Positions 34,870-46,139 of a stretch of DNA of 64,000 bases are shown here, piece by piece (position 1 is the stretch's first letter; every line of letters begins with the position of its first letter). The notes under the pieces were generated by a model that saw only the letters and a list, made by a program, of their open reading frames with translations, did no database searches and was not told where the DNA came from. The stretch spans positions 9,568,338 through 9,632,337 of the forward strand of contig CM060199.1 of NCBI GenBank assembly GCA_030562195.1, in the 5' to 3' direction. Source of the DNA: Nipponacmea schrenckii. Lineage: Eukaryota; Mollusca; Gastropoda; Lottiidae. The translations under genes were made by a program, and so were the position numbers.

Positions 34870-35875
34870 CTCATTTCGCCACATAATATACAATAACAAA
34901 ATATTTTCACTGTCAATATATTGGAACAGAACCCTGAAACCAGAGTTGCTACTCATGAGTTTCAAGCTGTGAGATCTTCAGTACGTAAGACTTGAATTTT
35001 GAATGACATTTAGATGCAGAGAGCAGATATAACAAAATTAGGGTATATTTTAGTATACTCTAAGCACATCACATAATTAAATTGTGTGAGTAGTGAGTAA
35101 TAATATTGTTTTTATTTTTAAGTTACAATAATAATAATAATTAATTTATATTCAGTTAAATGAGCATAAATGCTGTACATATGTCAGCCAAACAATACAC
35201 CAATTCATATCACAGCACTAAATAACACATTTCTCCTTTGACTTTGGTATAAGTTCTCCTTGACTGTCACCATACAATGCACAGTGAATCCTGATGACCC
35301 GGCCAACTAAATTGAGCCATGACCTTCATTATGAGACCACAATACTGTCTCCCCTTGGACTTTCCGATCCAGGAGACAAAGGAGACCACTCTCATTACAA
35401 GTTGTTTCTTAGTTTCTGCTGGATGCCTCAAATATCGTAATAAACTGTATTTTCTGCTTCTGAGCAGAAATGCATTAACTCCCTGCATTAAGGGTTGGAA
35501 GAGTTGTCTTCAACATTGTATCTGTATTGGAGAAAGAAGCAATAATCAACCCCAATTTAAGAAAACACTAATTGAACAGTGGATCCTGTAAATTTAACAC
35601 CATAATGACCAGCCCAGAAATTCTGGTCACATCCACTATGAGTATATTTAATATACTGTAATGTTGGATAATGTTTTTTGAATGTATACTTCACCTGTCA
35701 ATGATAAAAAAAAAATTACTTAAAAGTATTATTAAAATGATCTGGGTTATTATTTCACAAAACATTTTTATATTATGAGTGGACGTTAGGATAGTCCATA
35801 CATAAACTGTAAACTTTTCACAAAACCCATGTAAGTTACTGGTGCCTGTAATAAACACATAAATCAGTCCATAAC
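34870..35875. other. Region 3' of the F-box gene; possible FBA-end relic
   Basis: Between 35270 and 35440 the minus strand shows a stretch that can be aligned with the end of an FBA domain (GETVLWSHNEGHGSI, stop, LAGSSGF). The frame is broken by TAG, so it is at best a relic or a mis-read. Otherwise nothing is recognised; an AT-rich (AAT)n stretch lies at 35130. Confidence 0.3.
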
Positions 35876-36013
35876 TTAAACAGGACCCAGTCTTCCAGGT
35901 AAATTTTGAATAGTTCTGTATGGGTTAAATTCTTTGACTTTTTCAGAATATTCAGTATACAATTCATTAGGTCCCCCATCTTCTGTCAATGTAAGGAGTT
36001 GTAAGACATAATA
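35876..36013 (-). CDS. Possible 3'-terminal exon (EDGGPNELYTEY)
   Basis: After an AG at 36015-36014 the frame runs 45 codons, including LTLTEDGGPNELYTEYSEK and ending NLPGRLGPV, to TAA at 35878-35876. Phase 0 agrees with the exon 36131-36257. The acceptor lacks a pyrimidine tract and the peptide does not resemble the usual FBA C terminus, so this may be a lineage-specific tail or an accidental open frame. Confidence 0.35.
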   Translation of the reverse strand, partial: YYVLQLLTLTEDGGPNELYTEYSEKVKEFNPYRTIQNLPGRLGPV

Positions 36014-39000
36014 CTATCCTTGTGCAAATCTTACTTGTGGATAAATTCTTTTTACTCAGACATTTGGATCACATATTTAAAGTCAACATATTTTTATGTC
36101 ACTCTTATTTATACCAGTCAAAAAACTTACCATTTTCCAATCATGACCTGCTGGTAATTTATCAGAATGTTGAAAGGTATCTAGAATTTCTTTAGATTTG
36201 TTCAATAATTCTACAGAGATAACATATTTACAACCACAGTCGAACCGACTTGTATACCTGTATATAGACAAATATATTTACACTTGACAATAATTCAGAC
36301 AATCACAGTCGAACCAACCTGTATACCTGTATATAGATAATAATATATTTACACTTGATAAAAATTCAGACAATCACAGTCGAACCAACCTGTATACCTG
36401 TATATAGACAATAATATATTTACAATTAACAATAATTCAGACAACCACAGTCAAACCGACCTGTTTACCTGTATATAGACAATAATATATTTACAATTAA
36501 CAATAATTCAGACAACCACAGTCAAACCGACCTGTTTACCTATATATAGACAATAATATATTAACAATTAACAATAATTCAGACAACCACAGTCGAACCG
36601 ACCTGTTTGTCTGTATATAGACAATAATATATTTACAATTAACAATAATTCAGACAATCACAGTCAAACCGACCTGTTTACCTGTATATAGACAATAATT
36701 TATTTACAATTAACAATAATTCAGACAATCACAGTCGAACCAACCTGTATACCTGTATATAGATAATAATATATTTACACTTGATAAAAATTCAGACAAT
36801 CACAGTCGAACCAACCTGTATACCTGTATATAGACAATAATATATTTACACTTGATAAAAATTCAGACAATCACAGTCGAATCGACCTGTATACCTGTAT
36901 ATAGACAATAATATATTTACACTTGACAATAATTTTGACAACCACAGTTAAAGCGACTTGTATACCTGTATATAGACAATAATATATTTACACTGGACAA
37001 TAATTTTGACAACCACAGTTAAAGCGACTTGTATACCTGTATATAGACAATAATATATTTACACTTGACAATAATGCAGACAACCACAGTCGAACCAACC
37101 TGTATACCTGTATATAGACAATAATATATTTACACTTGACAATAATTCAGACAACCACAGTCAAACCGACCTGTTTACCTGTATATAGACAATAATATAT
37201 TTACAATTAACAATAATTCAGACAACCACAGTCAAACCGACCTGTTTACCTGTATATAGACAATAATATATTTACAATTAACAATAATTCAGACAACCAC
37301 AGTCAAACGACCTGTTTACCTGTATATAGACAATAATATATTTACAATTAACAATAATTCAGACAACCACAGTCAAACCGACCTGTTTACCTGTATATAG
37401 ACAATAATATATTTACAATTAACAATAATTCAGACAACCACAGTCGAACCGACCTGTTTACCTGTATATAGACAATAATATATTTACAATTAACAATAAT
37501 TCAGACAACCACAGTCGAACCGACCTGTTTACCTGTATATAGATAATAATATATTTACAATTCACAATAATTCAGACAACCACAGTCAAACCGACCTGTT
37601 TACCTGTATATAGACAATAATATATTTACAATTAACAATAATTCAGACAACCACAGTCAAACCTACCTGTTAACCTGTATATAGACAATAATATATTTAC
37701 AATTAACAATAATTCAGACAACCACAGTCGAACCGACCTGTTTACCTGTATATAGACAATAATATATTTACAATTAACAATAATTCAGACAACCACAGTC
37801 AAACCGACCTGTTTACCTGTATATAGACAATAATATATTTACAATTAACAATAATTCAGACAACCACAGTCGAACCGACCTGTATACCTGTATATAGACA
37901 ATAATATATTTACAATTAACAATAATTCAGACAACCACAGTCGAACCGACCTGTTTACCTGTATATAGACAATACACCTGACAATAATTCAGACTTGTAA
38001 AAGAATAGAGACAATAATACATAATAATGATAATAAATATTACACAATAATTCAGACGTATAACTAAAGATTCAATATATATTATTTTGCCATTTTAGTA
38101 GGCAATTACCAGTTTTCACCCACCCTGAAGTCATAAAACTTTACAAACCATTCTGAAATGCCTACTTTTGGTTTTGATTTGTTGTAAAAATAAGGTTCAA
38201 TCTTCTTGTGTATATCAACAGTTTGATTTTTAGAACAATTCTGATATGATGTTACCCAGGTTTTCACTGGTCCTTTAGCTGGAACAGAAAATACAATAAT
38301 GACATCATGCAGTTCGGTAGTAGATTTCATACAAGATCATACAAACTTAAATTCATTCAACAACTTCCAGCGAAGACAATTTAGACAACTAAACTAAAAT
38401 TCAAGTCCTTTTATTCAGTTAGACTATAAAGTATACTCCAGTAGATGTTATAAAAGGGAGGTAATAGAAAGAAACAGGTTAAAAGCCAAGGTATTATCTA
38501 ATGAACGATGTAGATATAAGTGTTTATCTCTATTAATTAAATGGTGCTGCTGTAGGTAAACTTAGAACCTGAACAATGCAGCCATTTTTATACCAATGCA
38601 AAATATACAGCTCTTGGAAATATACAGCCATTGAAAATATGCACCTGGTAAAAATATACAGTTTATGGAAATATACAGTTTATGGAAATATACAGCCATT
38701 GAAAATAAACACCTAGTGAAAACATACAGCTTGTCGAAATATACAACCAATGAAAGTATACACCTAGTTAAAATATACAGCTCGCCTAAATATACAGCTT
38801 TTGAAAACATACAGCCTTAAAAACCATTTTAGTTATCTTTGGATAAAATCAAGAAAAATGCTTAAATAATATTATTTATAATTTATTTTCTATGGACAGA
38901 ATTAGGTTAAATACACTTAAGTGACATGGTCTTGTTTACTTTGCAGTAAAAGACTTACTATTTTTAAGGAGATCAGTTGGGAAAGGTTTGGCACCAATGG

Positions 39001-40163
39001 GAGTGTCTTCAACAATAAATTCATGCCCATACATATTCCAGTGTGAAAACTCCTCTAAAAATTACAAGAAGTAAAATAATAATATATGCCCATGTTTCCA
39101 ATTTATTTCTTGCATACCTTTTATATTAGTAGACTCAAAAACTACAATTTCTTTACATATTTCTTTGTTTCCTTGGAGGAAAGTATATCTGACTACAGCT
39201 GCTTGGCTCCAGGTAGGGTATGCAATGTATACTCTTTGAGACACCCGATACCATGTTTAATTATGAAATATTTTCTAATTTATGATATAAACTTGCTTGT
39301 TTGTAAAGTTCATGTAGCTACCAATGCACTGCGATATTGAAACTATGGGCATCGTTTTTCCGTGGATTTTTGGAACAGTGTTTTTCTTAATCTCACCTGC
39401 AGCATTAGGATTCAGTAGTAAATTTCCACCATGTTTAGACATCAGATACAAGGATATATAATCTTTGCCATCTATTTTCGCCAATGGTAATCCTAAATTG
39501 ATGCATTTTATTCTCCAGAAATGATTTTCATGGACCAAACTGTTAAATCTCTTGGAGACCAGACGTATTGTTTTTATTGTCTGTATTTCTGGTAAGTACG
39601 AGATGATTAGCTGAACTATCTCATCTGGAAGATCCATCATTATCTCTAAATCCTCTTCCTAAATAACAATATTTACTCTATTAGACTATTAGCTGTAATT
39701 GGATATGTAGCCTATAATCCAGGTAAGATCAATGCTGAGAGATTTGACCAGAGACAAGCTAGTAGGAAAGATCCTTTTGAACAGTCTAAAACTAAGATGT
39801 TATAAATTATAATTATAAACAAATTTCAAGTTTGTCATAAAACCAAAAATAAAATTCAAAACAACAAATTTCTATTAGAAATAGTAGGTCATTTTAATGG
39901 CTATATCATAGAGTTATAAATAGAAGACATATTTCTACCCAGTTCACATCAACACTGGATCAAAAGCAGGCTAGTATTCTAGTTGGACTATACAATACAA
40001 ATCAATGGTTAAAATGTCATATGGAAAGCACAACAGCAACAGTGCCCAATCTGCAATCAATGACAATACTACAGTCACCACTGCACTGGCCTAGTTACTA
40101 GTACTTTGAGCAACATTATTTTCAACTTACCTTTTTCTTAAATTTAATGTTGCGATTTCCCAT
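35876..40163 (-). CDS. F-box protein with FBA (sugar-binding-type) domain, FBXO2/6/17/27/44-like
   Basis: Minus-strand exons: 40131-40163 (MGNRNIKFKKK), 39397-39658, 38959-39054, 38145-38278, 36131-36257 and a possible tail 35876-36013. Exon 2 holds the F-box (MDLPDEIVQLIISYLP, then VSKRFNSLVHENHFWR), which in the family binds Skp1 of an SCF ubiquitin ligase. Exons 2-5 give the FBA domain: NLLLNPNAAEEFSHW, PVKTWVTSYQNCSK, VGISEWF and SRFDCGCKYVISVELL match the FBXO2/6 pattern NLLRNP..W, TSY.WC.K, .DWF and R.DCGC. In FBXO2/FBXO6 this domain recognises N-glycans of misfolded proteins for ERAD. Exons 1-4 join in phase. Exon 4 (donor at 38144, phase 0) and exon 5 (needs two incoming bases) do not, and the intron between them is a 71-bp repeat array. 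The C-terminal end of the domain (HGG..TQFWAG) is not cleanly present, so the 3' end of the model is uncertain. Confidence 0.8.
36131..36257 (-). CDS. FBA-domain exon (RFDCGC) formed from the last unit of a 71-bp array
   Basis: Acceptor TATATACAG at 36259-36258, donor ATG|GTAAGT at 36130. The frame reads YTSRFDCGCKYVISVELL and ends PAGHDWKM, matching the R.DCGC motif of FBXO2/6-type domains. The first 28 bases of the exon and the acceptor are the last member of a tandem array that fills the upstream intron. The first base completes a codon needing two bases from the previous exon, which does not agree with exon 4 as called. Confidence 0.7.
36240..37985. repeat. 71-bp minisatellite (about 24 copies) containing the F-box exon 5 acceptor
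   Basis: The unit, read on the plus strand, includes CAGTCGAACCGACCTGT and ACCTGTATATAGACAATAAT; on the minus strand this is the sequence TATATACAG followed by GTATACAGGTCGGTTCGAC. Spacing measured at 37181 and 37252 is 71 bases. The last (leftmost) copy is the true 3' splice site and first 28 bases of the exon at 36257. Copies differ by a few bases (GTTTACC/GTATACC, CAAACC/CGAACC). Confidence 0.9.
38145..38278 (-). CDS. FBA-domain exon (TSYQNCSK)
   Basis: Acceptor TCTGTTCCAG, then KGPVKTWVTSYQNCSKNQ and continuing to KVGISEWF. The segment matches the FBA core in which a TSY.WC.K motif precedes the strand leading to .DWF. I chose the donor TTT|GTAAAG (GT at 38144-38143), which ends the exon after SEWF where the family boundary lies; the frame stays open for 11 more codons to a stop. 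Confidence 0.75.
38590..38820. repeat. 17-bp AT-rich tandem repeat (GAAAATATACAGCCATT)
   Basis: About 13 imperfect copies of a unit around AAATATACAGCTTTGG. It lies in the F-box gene intron between exons 38959-39054 and 38145-38278; the open minus-strand frame over it is a by-product of the repeat. Confidence 0.75.
39397..39658 (-). CDS. F-box exon 2
   Basis: The exon opens after TTATTTAG with GAAGAGGAT (EEDLEIMMDLPDE) and closes at CTGCAG|GTGAGA. It contains a full F-box: LPDEIVQLIISYLP followed by an IRLVSKRFNSLVHENHFWR segment, then the NLLLNPNA start of the FBA domain. It joins exon 3 in phase 1 to give NAAEEFSHWNMYG. Confidence 0.88.
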
Positions 40164-41749
40164 TGATGGTGCTTAGCTTATACCATATTTGCGTAAAGAA
40201 ATCTGTCATAAATATTGTATGCCACTTGATCACAAACTCGACGTGAGGGGATGAGATATCGGTCAACAATTGCGAGCCTATTCACTTCACAAATATTACG
40301 GGAATGATGGGACGGTCTAACAACACGGGAATGATGTGACGGGACACAACGTTCCCTTAATACCAATAAGTTTACACATATATTTCAAACCTCCGAAATT
40401 TAAATGACTGATGTTAAAGGGATATATGGTCAAATATTCATCAGTAGATATACCTGATGTCATAAATAACATAACAAAATCTTTATATAATCCTATAATC
40501 CAATTTTTTTTTTAGTAACTATCAATACAAGATGCAATTAATTATTGAAAAACCCTTAATAAATTGATTAAGAGTTTTTCAATTATTACTCATTTTTCCA
40601 GATTTTTCAGGGATTCTGTTACTTTATGACACCAGGTAAGTTCACTGATGAATAATATACTCATATTGACCATTCTTGAGAATTTAAGTGTTATGTACAT
40701 TCTAAGACGCAGTAGGGCCTATCACTTTAATCTTGATGTCATCTAAAAACCACAATAGTTGTGAAAGTTTTAAGCGTGGGCCTAGTTTTTCATTTAATTA
40801 TTTCCCAATTAATATATAGCTTGATAAAGTCCAAAGAACACTGGTTGAAACGCACGACGCTAAAATAAAGTTAGTTATTGTATTCCATAAGAATCTTAAA
40901 TAGCTATTGAAAAAATGGTAGAGGTCAATTAAAACGTCAATTTAAACGTGTCATCAAGTCATTCTAATTTAGGTCAGGCATTATCTTTTTTAGCAGGTCG
41001 ACATACACGGCCTACTTTCCCATAAGCCTTTGTCTACTTTGGAAGAGACATTGGACAAGCATTCTTGTTACGGCGTTCCATAATTCTTTCTTTCGGTCAA
41101 TGGGTTTAATGTAATTACACGGAAAGCTTGAGGTCCAAAAACATCTTTAAAGAGTAGTAGGACCTAGCCCATTGGTAACAGCAATTCTGCCCATTAAACC
41201 TTAGTCTATGAATTTATTTCATAGGCCTTAATTTTTTATATTTTATTGAAGGGGTGTGACGGAAATAAACACATTTATTAATCCAATTTATAATTATTTA
41301 ATTGTCGTCCTTAAAATTTCAATAGGCCTATAGGTCATTGAACAGATTATGATGTCATAGAATTTATTTTATGAGGTTTACTGTTGGGCTTCAGGTTAAT
41401 CATATAACCCACAGTTAAAACTCATCCTTAGCTTTTACATGCACACTGGATTTATTGCCGAATTCAAAGAAGGTTCTGAAAGTAAAAAACTTAATATATA
41501 TATGCAAGATGCATAAGGTAGGCTAGTACTAAAATTAGGAGCATAGTATTTTGTTTTTGGATTCAAACACGCCTTAGGACTCAAAACCAATGAGACACGG
41601 CAAACAATGTAATTTTAGATGCTAAAAAAACTATGTGAAAAAGATTACGATATGCCCCCTGCCTCCGATCTCCTTCCCCACCAGGGAAGAATTGCCACAT
41701 CTTCCTCTCCCCTCCCTCCGCCCCCTTTCACTCCTCTTTTTTGACAATT
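40164..41749. other. Intergenic between F-box gene and GON copy A
   Basis: Presumed promoter of the F-box gene at its left end and the 3' flank of GON copy A at its right end. Contains one repeat fragment (40414). At 40820-40865 a string TTGATAAAGTCC ... GGTTGAAACG resembles the end of a retroelement. No other gene seen. Confidence 0.45.
40414..40560. repeat. One-ended fragment of a TTAAAGGGATA-type repeat
   Basis: TTAAAGGGATATATGGTC followed by text resembling the two TTAA MITEs (CATCAGTAGATATACCTGATG, ATCCTATAATCC). No right end was found. Lies upstream of the F-box gene. Confidence 0.4.
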
Positions 41750-41977
41750 CTATGTGTGGCTCATACTCGGGCTTAAGTATACATAGGAGTGACACGGCAG
41801 ATTTCCCAGAAGTAAAATTAATTCAAGTATCTTACTGTAAGATGGATCCAGCTCTAACTTTATTGGTTCTTTAGGTTTCCCACCCCCGCATCCACCATCA
41901 CCTGTTACAAAAATCTTATAACCTGTCTTCGAAACGACAGTAAACTTTGGTAGCCAACCTTTTTTCATCCATTCGTT
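41750..41977 (-). CDS. GON domain exon 3 and C terminus of copy A
   Basis: Starts NEWMKKGWLPKFTVVSK and contains FVTGDGGCGGGKPKEPIKLE, the GGxCG end of the GON fold. The family normally stops a few residues later; here the frame adds about 30 residues (SKILELILLLGNL to SMSHT) before TAG at 41750-41752. The 3' tail is therefore atypical or the exon was extended. Confidence 0.75.
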   Translation of the reverse strand, partial: NEWMKKGWLPKFTVVSKTGYKIFVTGDGGCGGGKPKEPIKLELDPSYSKILELILLLGNLPCHSYVYLSPSMSHT

Positions 41978-44900
41978 CTGCAATAGAAAACCGCGGTTTA
42001 AACATCATAGGAATGGCCAGTGTGGCCTATATAATTATATCAACTATCAGAAAATTTGTTAAACCGCACGTTGTTATCGGGGATTGAAATGTGGGGATAA
42101 ACGAGGTTCCTATTGTATCAAATAAACGCCTACGAATATGAAGCATATATGTGAAGGGACGTGCCAACATAATATGAGGTTAACTACAGGATACTAATCA
42201 ATACCCGGCGATGCGAATAGAGATCCCCCTAACTAAATAGTTTTCTGGGCAACCGTTTCACAAACATTTATTATCATCGATAATATTATACATATTTGTA
42301 AACGAACTATAGGCTATGCCAACTGTAAGTTCCAGTAAAATCTATAATATCAAAAGAAAACACACTAACCGATGCTCCAAAAATAAGCCCCGTCGAGGTG
42401 ACATCTATCCTTGCCGTTCCTCTTTGTGGGCATATTGCTGTGTCATATACCGAACAAGCCCCTGCATAACCATAATTTAGCTCTAATGATCCATAAATTT
42501 GGGTTGTAAATCTTCTATCATTACTTTGAATAGTCATGCTCTGTAAATCAAAGACTATAATTATATACAATTATTATTATAGTTGTACGGATAGACTAGG
42601 TACCGGTACTTACTGTTCCATACAGGATTGGCTTCTATTTTCTACTATAGGCCCTATATCGAAAATCCCACACCGCTGTTACAATGAGTCTAGTCTTATA
42701 CCTTGACTACAAAAGCCATCAGTTTCATTGAAGATGTTAATGCAGAAACTTAGATTGTATGTTAGACATTATATTCCTTGATAGAAAATCCTGTTATCAA
42801 CCTACATGTATTTGTATTACTGTCAGTTCTGTCAGCCCATGACTATGATTTGATTTCTTTGTATGATGCAAGAAAGGTGGATACGGAAGTAAAGGTATAA
42901 ACTTTACTAATCCTTGACCATTGTGACAATGGCGATGACAGTGCCTAGCCTATTTGCATCCAATTACACTCCTTTGACATACCTCGGGTAGAATTCTAAC
43001 TTTATGAAACCGGACTTTTCCATACAAAGTGGCTCCTGCAGTCTTTACCTTACATCCTGAACCTCTAATATAGCTTCCTAGTGGGAATTCCATCACATTA
43101 CTTTCAATCAAAGTAACATATTCGATAGGGTTTCCACCTCCTATGCCATAACAGTATATTTTAGCCATCTTATTCTTATATACTGCAGGGTATAACCAAT
43201 ACTCGCCGTCCTTGTACGCAGGATTGCACTGCTTGAGATCTGAACAGGATTCTATGACTGAATTAAAATATATGTGTATGCAAATGCTAACTCAATAAAC
43301 TTATAAAGTACGCAAATAAGATCATCATCGGTGTTCTACGGGAGTCAGGTGTGGTCTCGCTTTGACCATTCCAATTTGAATTTTTAATATTTAATTGAGT
43401 GATTTTATTCCCCCACTCCCCCTTCATCTAATGGTACATTGAAACATTGAGAAATGAATTTATAATAATGGGTCATTGTAGGTCTACTTGACACAGGTGA
43501 TTTATAAAGATAATCATAGTCGTCCGTAACAGAAAGGGTGGAGAGTGGGAAGCTTCTTCGTGAGAGCAACATTGTATTGCACCGATGCACTCTACAGATG
43601 TATTCATTGAGTTTGCAATCTGTTCAATAGGCCTAATCGGATCTAGTATTTACGTTTTGAACGAAAAGCGAGTCATTGCCCCAGCCTTCAGTGGTTTTAT
43701 GAATTTAAATTATTGTGTTTATTCGAATATTGGAACAATGGCTTCAAAAGTTGGTATATCAGGAAGATAATATACAACATTAAATATTAAATACCAATAA
43801 CAATAAACCCTCTAATCCGCCTTGACTTTGTTATTAATGGACGCAGTGATTCACGTTACGACTTCATAGTAAATAACCACAAACAATGAAGAAGAAAGTT
43901 CAGTTACCTTTACAATCGACCCCCGATGACCACGTTGAACCAGAACATGTTGAAGTTCTTATCAGAGGAAAATAAAATCCAGGAATGCAGGAATAGGAAG
44001 CTGTGTAAACATCCCCGCTTTTATACACCACATCTTTCAAAACAGCATTGGGTATTACTGGTGGGGGACCACATTTCGGACCTTCAAAATCTAAACTTTA
44101 CAGGAATTCTAAAGAGTATTTTTTTTTCAAAAAAAGACACCGAAAAATTAGGTTTGATTTTTTTGGGATAAAATATGTCAACTAAGTCTTCAATCACGTG
44201 TACATTTATTTCTTATAGACTACATAAATACCAATTTGTAAGCAACGAAATGTACATAATATAAGCAGGCCCGTAGTTTTTTTGTTTTTTTTTGAAAATG
44301 GATTGCCTAATAGGAGTCCATTAATTTAGAAAAGCCAGACTGTTCAGTCGAATAATGCAAAAGGTCATTATATTTTCGAATATAGAAAAGTATTTCGGCG
44401 AGAATACGCAATTAAAATGTTTTGTAATAATTATTATCCTCGTGTCCTGATTCTGGTAACTATAGGTCCGACGCATTCTGGCACAATCTTTTGTCAATTT
44501 AACATCATATAATCAAATTTATCGTAAATCATGTTAGTTCAATCGAACTCACTTTAAATCATCTACACAAGATTATTTTTTGTCCTTTCCTTAAACCGAA
44601 ACGCCTTAATGCCATCGAGCATAATTTGCGATTAGTGACATCATCAAACAATTAGTTAGATTGTTATTACAGGAACCGCAGACTTCTGACTGAAAATTAA
44701 ACGGCGCAAATAATTGATGCTTTCAGTTTCCCCAATACAAATAAAAACATTAGAAAAGCTCATTAAAATCCCTGTAAATGTGTAATAAGGAAATTTTAAA
44801 GAGGAATACGCAGATAAAAGATAAGAGTTTGGGTTTAAGTGTTATGAAATTTGTTGGGCAGAAGGATAGGTACCAACAATGTAGTTCTACGCCAAATATA

Positions 44901-45144
44901 GAGAAATACGTACCGTGAAGAACATAATAAATAAATCCATTCCGGGAAACCAAGCCGTTTGTTGTATGAATCTTGGCATTATTTAATATACAAATTTTAG
45001 AAACTTTGTTGTAGAAAAATGACTCGTGACTGTTGTTCTTAGCAGAGTTGGCACACGTATATAAATTAGTTTGTATCTCCCCGTCCAACAATAATGACCA
45101 TTGCGTCATGTACACTACGAAATTAGTCCACATGATCTTTCCAA
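41750..45144 (-). CDS. PAN-like / sushi / GON-domain secreted protein (GON copy A), 5' end not found
   Basis: Minus-strand exons with matching phases: 44914-45144, 43908-44081, 42983-43257, 42370-42540, 41750-41977. The first shows a PAN/apple-like pattern (LYTCANSAKNNSHESFFYN then ICILN). The second is a sushi/CCP module (PKCGPPPVIPNA to TWSSGVDCK; four cysteines, W, G). The last three form a GON domain: SCSDLKQ, DGEYWLYP, KIYCYG, EYVTL and GKVRFHKVRI; then GACS, CPQRGTARIDVTSTGL; then GDGGCGGGKPKEPIKLEL. In the family, GON is known as the C-terminal domain of ADAMTS9/20 (AAGDC, CPQGRFSINLSGTG, GGYCGKC). No protease or thrombospondin module is near, so this is a stand-alone GON protein. The first exon starts in phase 1, so a signal-peptide exon must lie upstream but was not found. 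Function unknown. Confidence 0.82.
42370..42540 (-). CDS. GON domain exon 2 of copy A
   Basis: 57 codons starting SMTIQSNDRRFTTQIYG and ending STGLIFGAS. The motifs GYAGACS and CPQRGTARIDV match the GTAGDCYSAA and CPQGRFSINLSGTG motifs of the family. Acceptor TTTACAG, donor TCG|GTTAGT, phase 0 on both sides. Confidence 0.85.
42983..43257 (-). CDS. GON domain exon 1 of copy A
   Basis: 91 codons: SCSDLKQCNPAYKDGEYWLY, then MAKIYCYGIGGGNPIEYVTL and ending GKVRFHKVRILPE. It aligns with the N-terminal third of ADAMTS9/20 GON domains (SC.EIK, DGEY.L, VKVYC, EYLTL, FQKVRLDV). Ends at GAG|GTATGT in phase 0. Confidence 0.85.
43908..44081 (-). CDS. Sushi (CCP) exon of GON copy A
   Basis: 174 bases, phase 1 at both ends, the usual phase for shuffled sushi exons. 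Residues GPKCGPPPVIPNAVL, YTASYSCIPGF and CSGSTWSSGVDCK give the four-cysteine pattern with the conserved tryptophan. Acceptor TTTTGAAG, donor AAAG|GTAACT. Confidence 0.85.
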
Positions 45145-45591
45145 CTGTAATTCAACAAGGACTAAAACATTCCAATATTATAATACCTAAATTATTGAAA
45201 AATATGAAGCCTAAATAATTCCATGGTAGATTCAGCTGAAGGAAAACTCCAGAGAACTACAGATTGATACTTTCATTGATCCGAATCAATGTAATCCCAA
45301 GGGTTTGTATGGTTGAGAGCGCATCCTGTAAGAATACAATGCAAACAATCTACAGATAGGCCTATGTCAAATTTGGTTGAATTATAAAAAAGGAATAAAA
45401 AGCCGTTAATGTTGGAGACATAAATAAGAAGAAATATTGATGAAACTGGCGGTGATAGAGACGGTTATATAAAGAAATATAATATACATGTACTGAAAGA
45501 TTAATGAAAAAAATATACAGTTATCACCCAGAATATACCTGTCTACCGCGAGCTTATCTTTCGTCGGAAGAGGGACTTGATGATAGGGACG
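45145..45591. other. Upstream of GON copy A exon; signal-peptide exon not found
   Basis: A minus-strand exon ending in phase 1 is required here or beyond the MITE. ATGGAATTATTTAGG at about 45222 opens only ten codons before TAA. Nothing convincing seen. Confidence 0.4.
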
Positions 45592-46033
45592 TTAAAGGGA
45601 TAGTAGCCGTTAGAAGAGACATACAATTTTAATTTCATTCGAACTTGACAAACAACAGTAAATATCCATCAGTGGACATCACTATACATCAAAATCCCTC
45701 TATAATTCGATAAATCCCCAAAATCAAGTAGTTAATAATAAAACGCTTAATACGCCCACTAAGCGATTTTCAAATTGTAATTATAAAGGGAAGTAACTCT
45801 AACATATAGATTTCCCGCAAGGATGTTTTAGGGCTGATTTACCAGACGCTTTTATTCCCAAAGAGAATGGAATCGTCGCTTGCTCACTTTTTGAAAAAAT
45901 CCGAATCTAGTTTCATTCTCGCTTTTTGAAAATTAATCAAGTGTGGGATATATATTTATTTAACCAATAGTCAATATTAAACACACATATTAGACGTAGG
46001 ACGAGTGTATTCTAACGGCTATTACCCCCTTAA
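45592..46033. mobile_element. MITE, TTAA type, TTAAAGGGATAGTAGCC ends (copy 1)
   Basis: Left end TTAAAGGGATAGTAGCCGTT and right end AACGGCTATTACCCCCTTAA are inverted near-copies with TTAA at both outer ends. Internal text (AAAATCAAGTAGTT, AAGGGAAGTAACTCTAACAT) is shared with 53135-53779. Lies just upstream of GON copy A. Confidence 0.72.
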
Positions 46034-46139
46034 TGATATAGCAATAGTGAATAAAAGATAAAAATGATATAAAAAAAAGCGGTGCCTTAGATGACCTCGA
46101 CGACGACGATGACTATATGACTATGACGATGACGAAGAT

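Noticed and set aside
35267..35488. Minus-strand frame with QFSWPGH resembling the FBA end (QFWAGH)
   Set aside because: Length offsets and lack of any acceptor in the right phase; the neighbouring frame with LAG..G aligns better, though it has a stop.
36240..37985. CRISPR-like regular array
   Set aside because: Contiguous 71-bp minisatellite without unique spacers, in a eukaryotic intron.
39062..39244. Minus-strand frame SQRVYIAYPTWSQAAVVRY between F-box exons 2 and 3
   Set aside because: Direct joining of 39397 to 39054 gives the expected FBA text; no family match for this stretch.
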